This document shows, piece after piece, positions 4,763 to 5,777 of a stretch of DNA of 5,777 nt. The position numbers were made by a program, and so were the translations under genes. The DNA lies in assembly GCA_016793185.1 (NCBI GenBank), contig JAEUIK010000698.1:1-5777 (forward strand), in the 5' to 3' direction. Positions within the stretch are counted from its first letter, which is position 1, and each line of letters opens with the position of its first letter. Under the pieces are notes generated by a model that searched no databases, was not told where the DNA came from, and saw only the letters and a program-made list of their open reading frames with translations. The stretch is from Planctomycetaceae bacterium. GTDB taxonomy: Bacteria > Planctomycetota > Planctomycetia > Pirellulales > JAEUIK01.

Positions 4763-5777
4763 CTATTTTCCCTCGCCGACGGCCGGCCGGGGCTTGCGCT
4801 GCGCGGGGATGAGGTAGTACTCGTTGAGCATGCGCAGGTAGGTTTGCGACGCATTATCCTCGGGCATCGCGTGCGCCAAGTCGTGATAGATCGCGCGGAG
4901 TTGTTCTTTGGTGCCCCGCGAAACCTCGGAGAGGTGCGTGATCGGCCGGACGCGCAGTTCGTCGGCCAGCAGATTGAGGGCCAGCGTGTTGATCGGATCG
5001 AAGCCGATGCGGAACTTCGCGCGGCGGGATTGCCGGTCGCCCAATTGCGGTCGCATGACCGAATCGGCTTCGGGGCTGTGGGTGGCCCCGAGATAGTGTC
5101 CCAGCTCGTGGACCAGCACTTCGAGTCGTTCCGGTTCGTTCACGTGCTGCGGCCACTCGCGGATCAACACCCAGGGGTGCAGCGCCGCACGGGTGCCACC
5201 TAACTTCGTGGGACCGGTCGGCCGCTGGTACTGGCTGGTGAAGCCAATCACGATGCCCCCTTCCGGAGGCCGCGTCTTCTGCTCGAACTCGTGCAGCGAC
5301 TGGTTGAAATCGGTAATCGAGTCGTCCGATTCCCACGAGCCGAATTCGACGATCTCAAACCGCATCCGGCAGTATTTCTGGAAGATGTCGGAGGCTTTCT
5401 TGAGGCGCTCCGTGAGCCGCGGTTTCCACACAGTCTCGGGGGTCTTCTCGTCGTCGTCGATGAGCACCCGTACCGGAATCCGGCCGATGCCCTGGGCACT
5501 CGCCGAGTTGACCGCGGCGGGAATCTTCAGTTCGGGATTGAGGGGCGGGACCATTCCGCCGCCGAGGCCGATCTGCTGCAGGTCGACGCCGCCGAGCTTG
5601 GTCTCCATGAAGAAACAGACCGCGCACGGCTCCAGCAACGACCCCCGCGGATTGCCATCGGAATGGTAGGCGACCTCGACCGGGCCCAGCACCGGCACTG
5701 GCAGGAGATCGCCCGGCTGGAGCTTGTACGTGCGGGGCTTCTTGCCGCGTGGGTCGACGGTGAACGGAACTTCGGCC
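4763..5777 (-). CDS. Matrixin-like zinc metalloprotease, N-terminus beyond the window
   Basis: A probable zinc-dependent endopeptidase of the metzincin group. The frame stays open to the window edge, so the gene starts outside; 337 residues are visible. The zinc site HELGHYLGATH (visible residues 223-233, DNA 5110-5078) is the metzincin pattern HExxHxxGxxH: H223, H227 and H233 would bind zinc, with E224 as general base. SVMRP follows with M241 as the Met-turn, eight residues after the third His. The spacing and the 'HS...SVMxP' form are most like matrixins (M10). Upstream lies an alpha/beta segment beginning IPVRVLIDDDE (about 100-110), as expected for a metzincin N-subdomain. A CAVC pair (C51, C54) sits near the visible N-terminus and a third cysteine at C136. 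About 95 residues follow the Met-turn, with no recognisable domain. A signal peptide would be outside the window, so export is inferred. A GTG at 5698 could start a shorter form, but the 26 codons upstream of it read as normal protein. Confidence 0.88.
   Translation of the reverse strand, partial: AEVPFTVDPRGKKPRTYKLQPGDLLPVPVLGPVEVAYHSDGNPRGSLLEPCAVCFFMETKLGGVDLQQIGLGGGMVPPLNPELKIPAAVNSASAQGIGRIPVRVLIDDDEKTPETVWKPRLTERLKKASDIFQKYCRMRFEIVEFGSWESDDSITDFNQSLHEFEQKTRPPEGGIVIGFTSQYQRPTGPTKLGGTRAALHPWVLIREWPQHVNEPERLEVLVHELGHYLGATHSPEADSVMRPQLGDRQSRRAKFRIGFDPINTLALNLLADELRVRPITHLSEVSRGTKEQLRAIYHDLAHAMPEDNASQTYLRMLNEYYLIPAQRKPRPAVGEGK

Noticed and set aside
3825..4817. A 330-codon plus-strand frame overlapping the nagA-like gene.
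   Set aside because: It is a shifted frame of a gene with all its catalytic motifs intact; the translation is Arg/Gly/Pro-rich and featureless.

Overview
The window is GC-rich and most likely comes from a planctomycete, probably of the Pirellulales type. The best evidence is the secreted protein at 2564-3289. It pairs an Arg-rich N-terminal segment containing LESLENRDLLSA (the 'LE-x-x-R-x-LLS' pattern common at the start of planctomycete extracellular proteins) with two dockerin-like calcium loops (GDxNxD type). I see no tRNA, rRNA, CRISPR array, insertion sequence or phage gene.

Layout from left to right. (1) Positions 1-1389, minus strand: an FGGY-family sugar kinase whose C-terminus lies outside the window. 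(2) 1390-1563: a leader region with one candidate promoter. (3) 1564-1674, minus: a possible 36-residue membrane microprotein whose GTG start overlaps the TAG stop of the gene before it. (4) 1674-2279, minus: a secreted coiled-coil protein of unknown function. (5) 2280-2563: an apparently non-coding gap. (6) 2564-3289, minus: the short dockerin-type secreted protein. (7) 3290-3573: a divergent control region with a 9-bp-arm palindrome, two candidate promoters, and a 10-mer repeated in mirror image upstream of both genes. (8) 3574-4749, plus: an N-acetylglucosamine-6-phosphate deacetylase-like amidohydrolase (NagA family). (9) 4763-5777, minus: a matrixin-like zinc metalloprotease whose N-terminus lies outside the window. 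It converges on NagA with only 13 bp between the stop codons.

The two enzymes of central metabolism (NagA and the FGGY kinase) suit an organism that degrades amino sugars and other carbohydrates. The other proteins (coiled-coil, dockerin, metalloprotease) look exported or extracellular. The gene order does not form an obvious operon or a recognisable defence or mobile system. The less ordinary signals are the architecture of the divergent 3290-3573 region, including CsrA-site-like leader sequences; the dockerin protein with no catalytic domain; the overlapping microprotein; and a substituted substrate loop in NagA. None amounts to a demonstrated new system.
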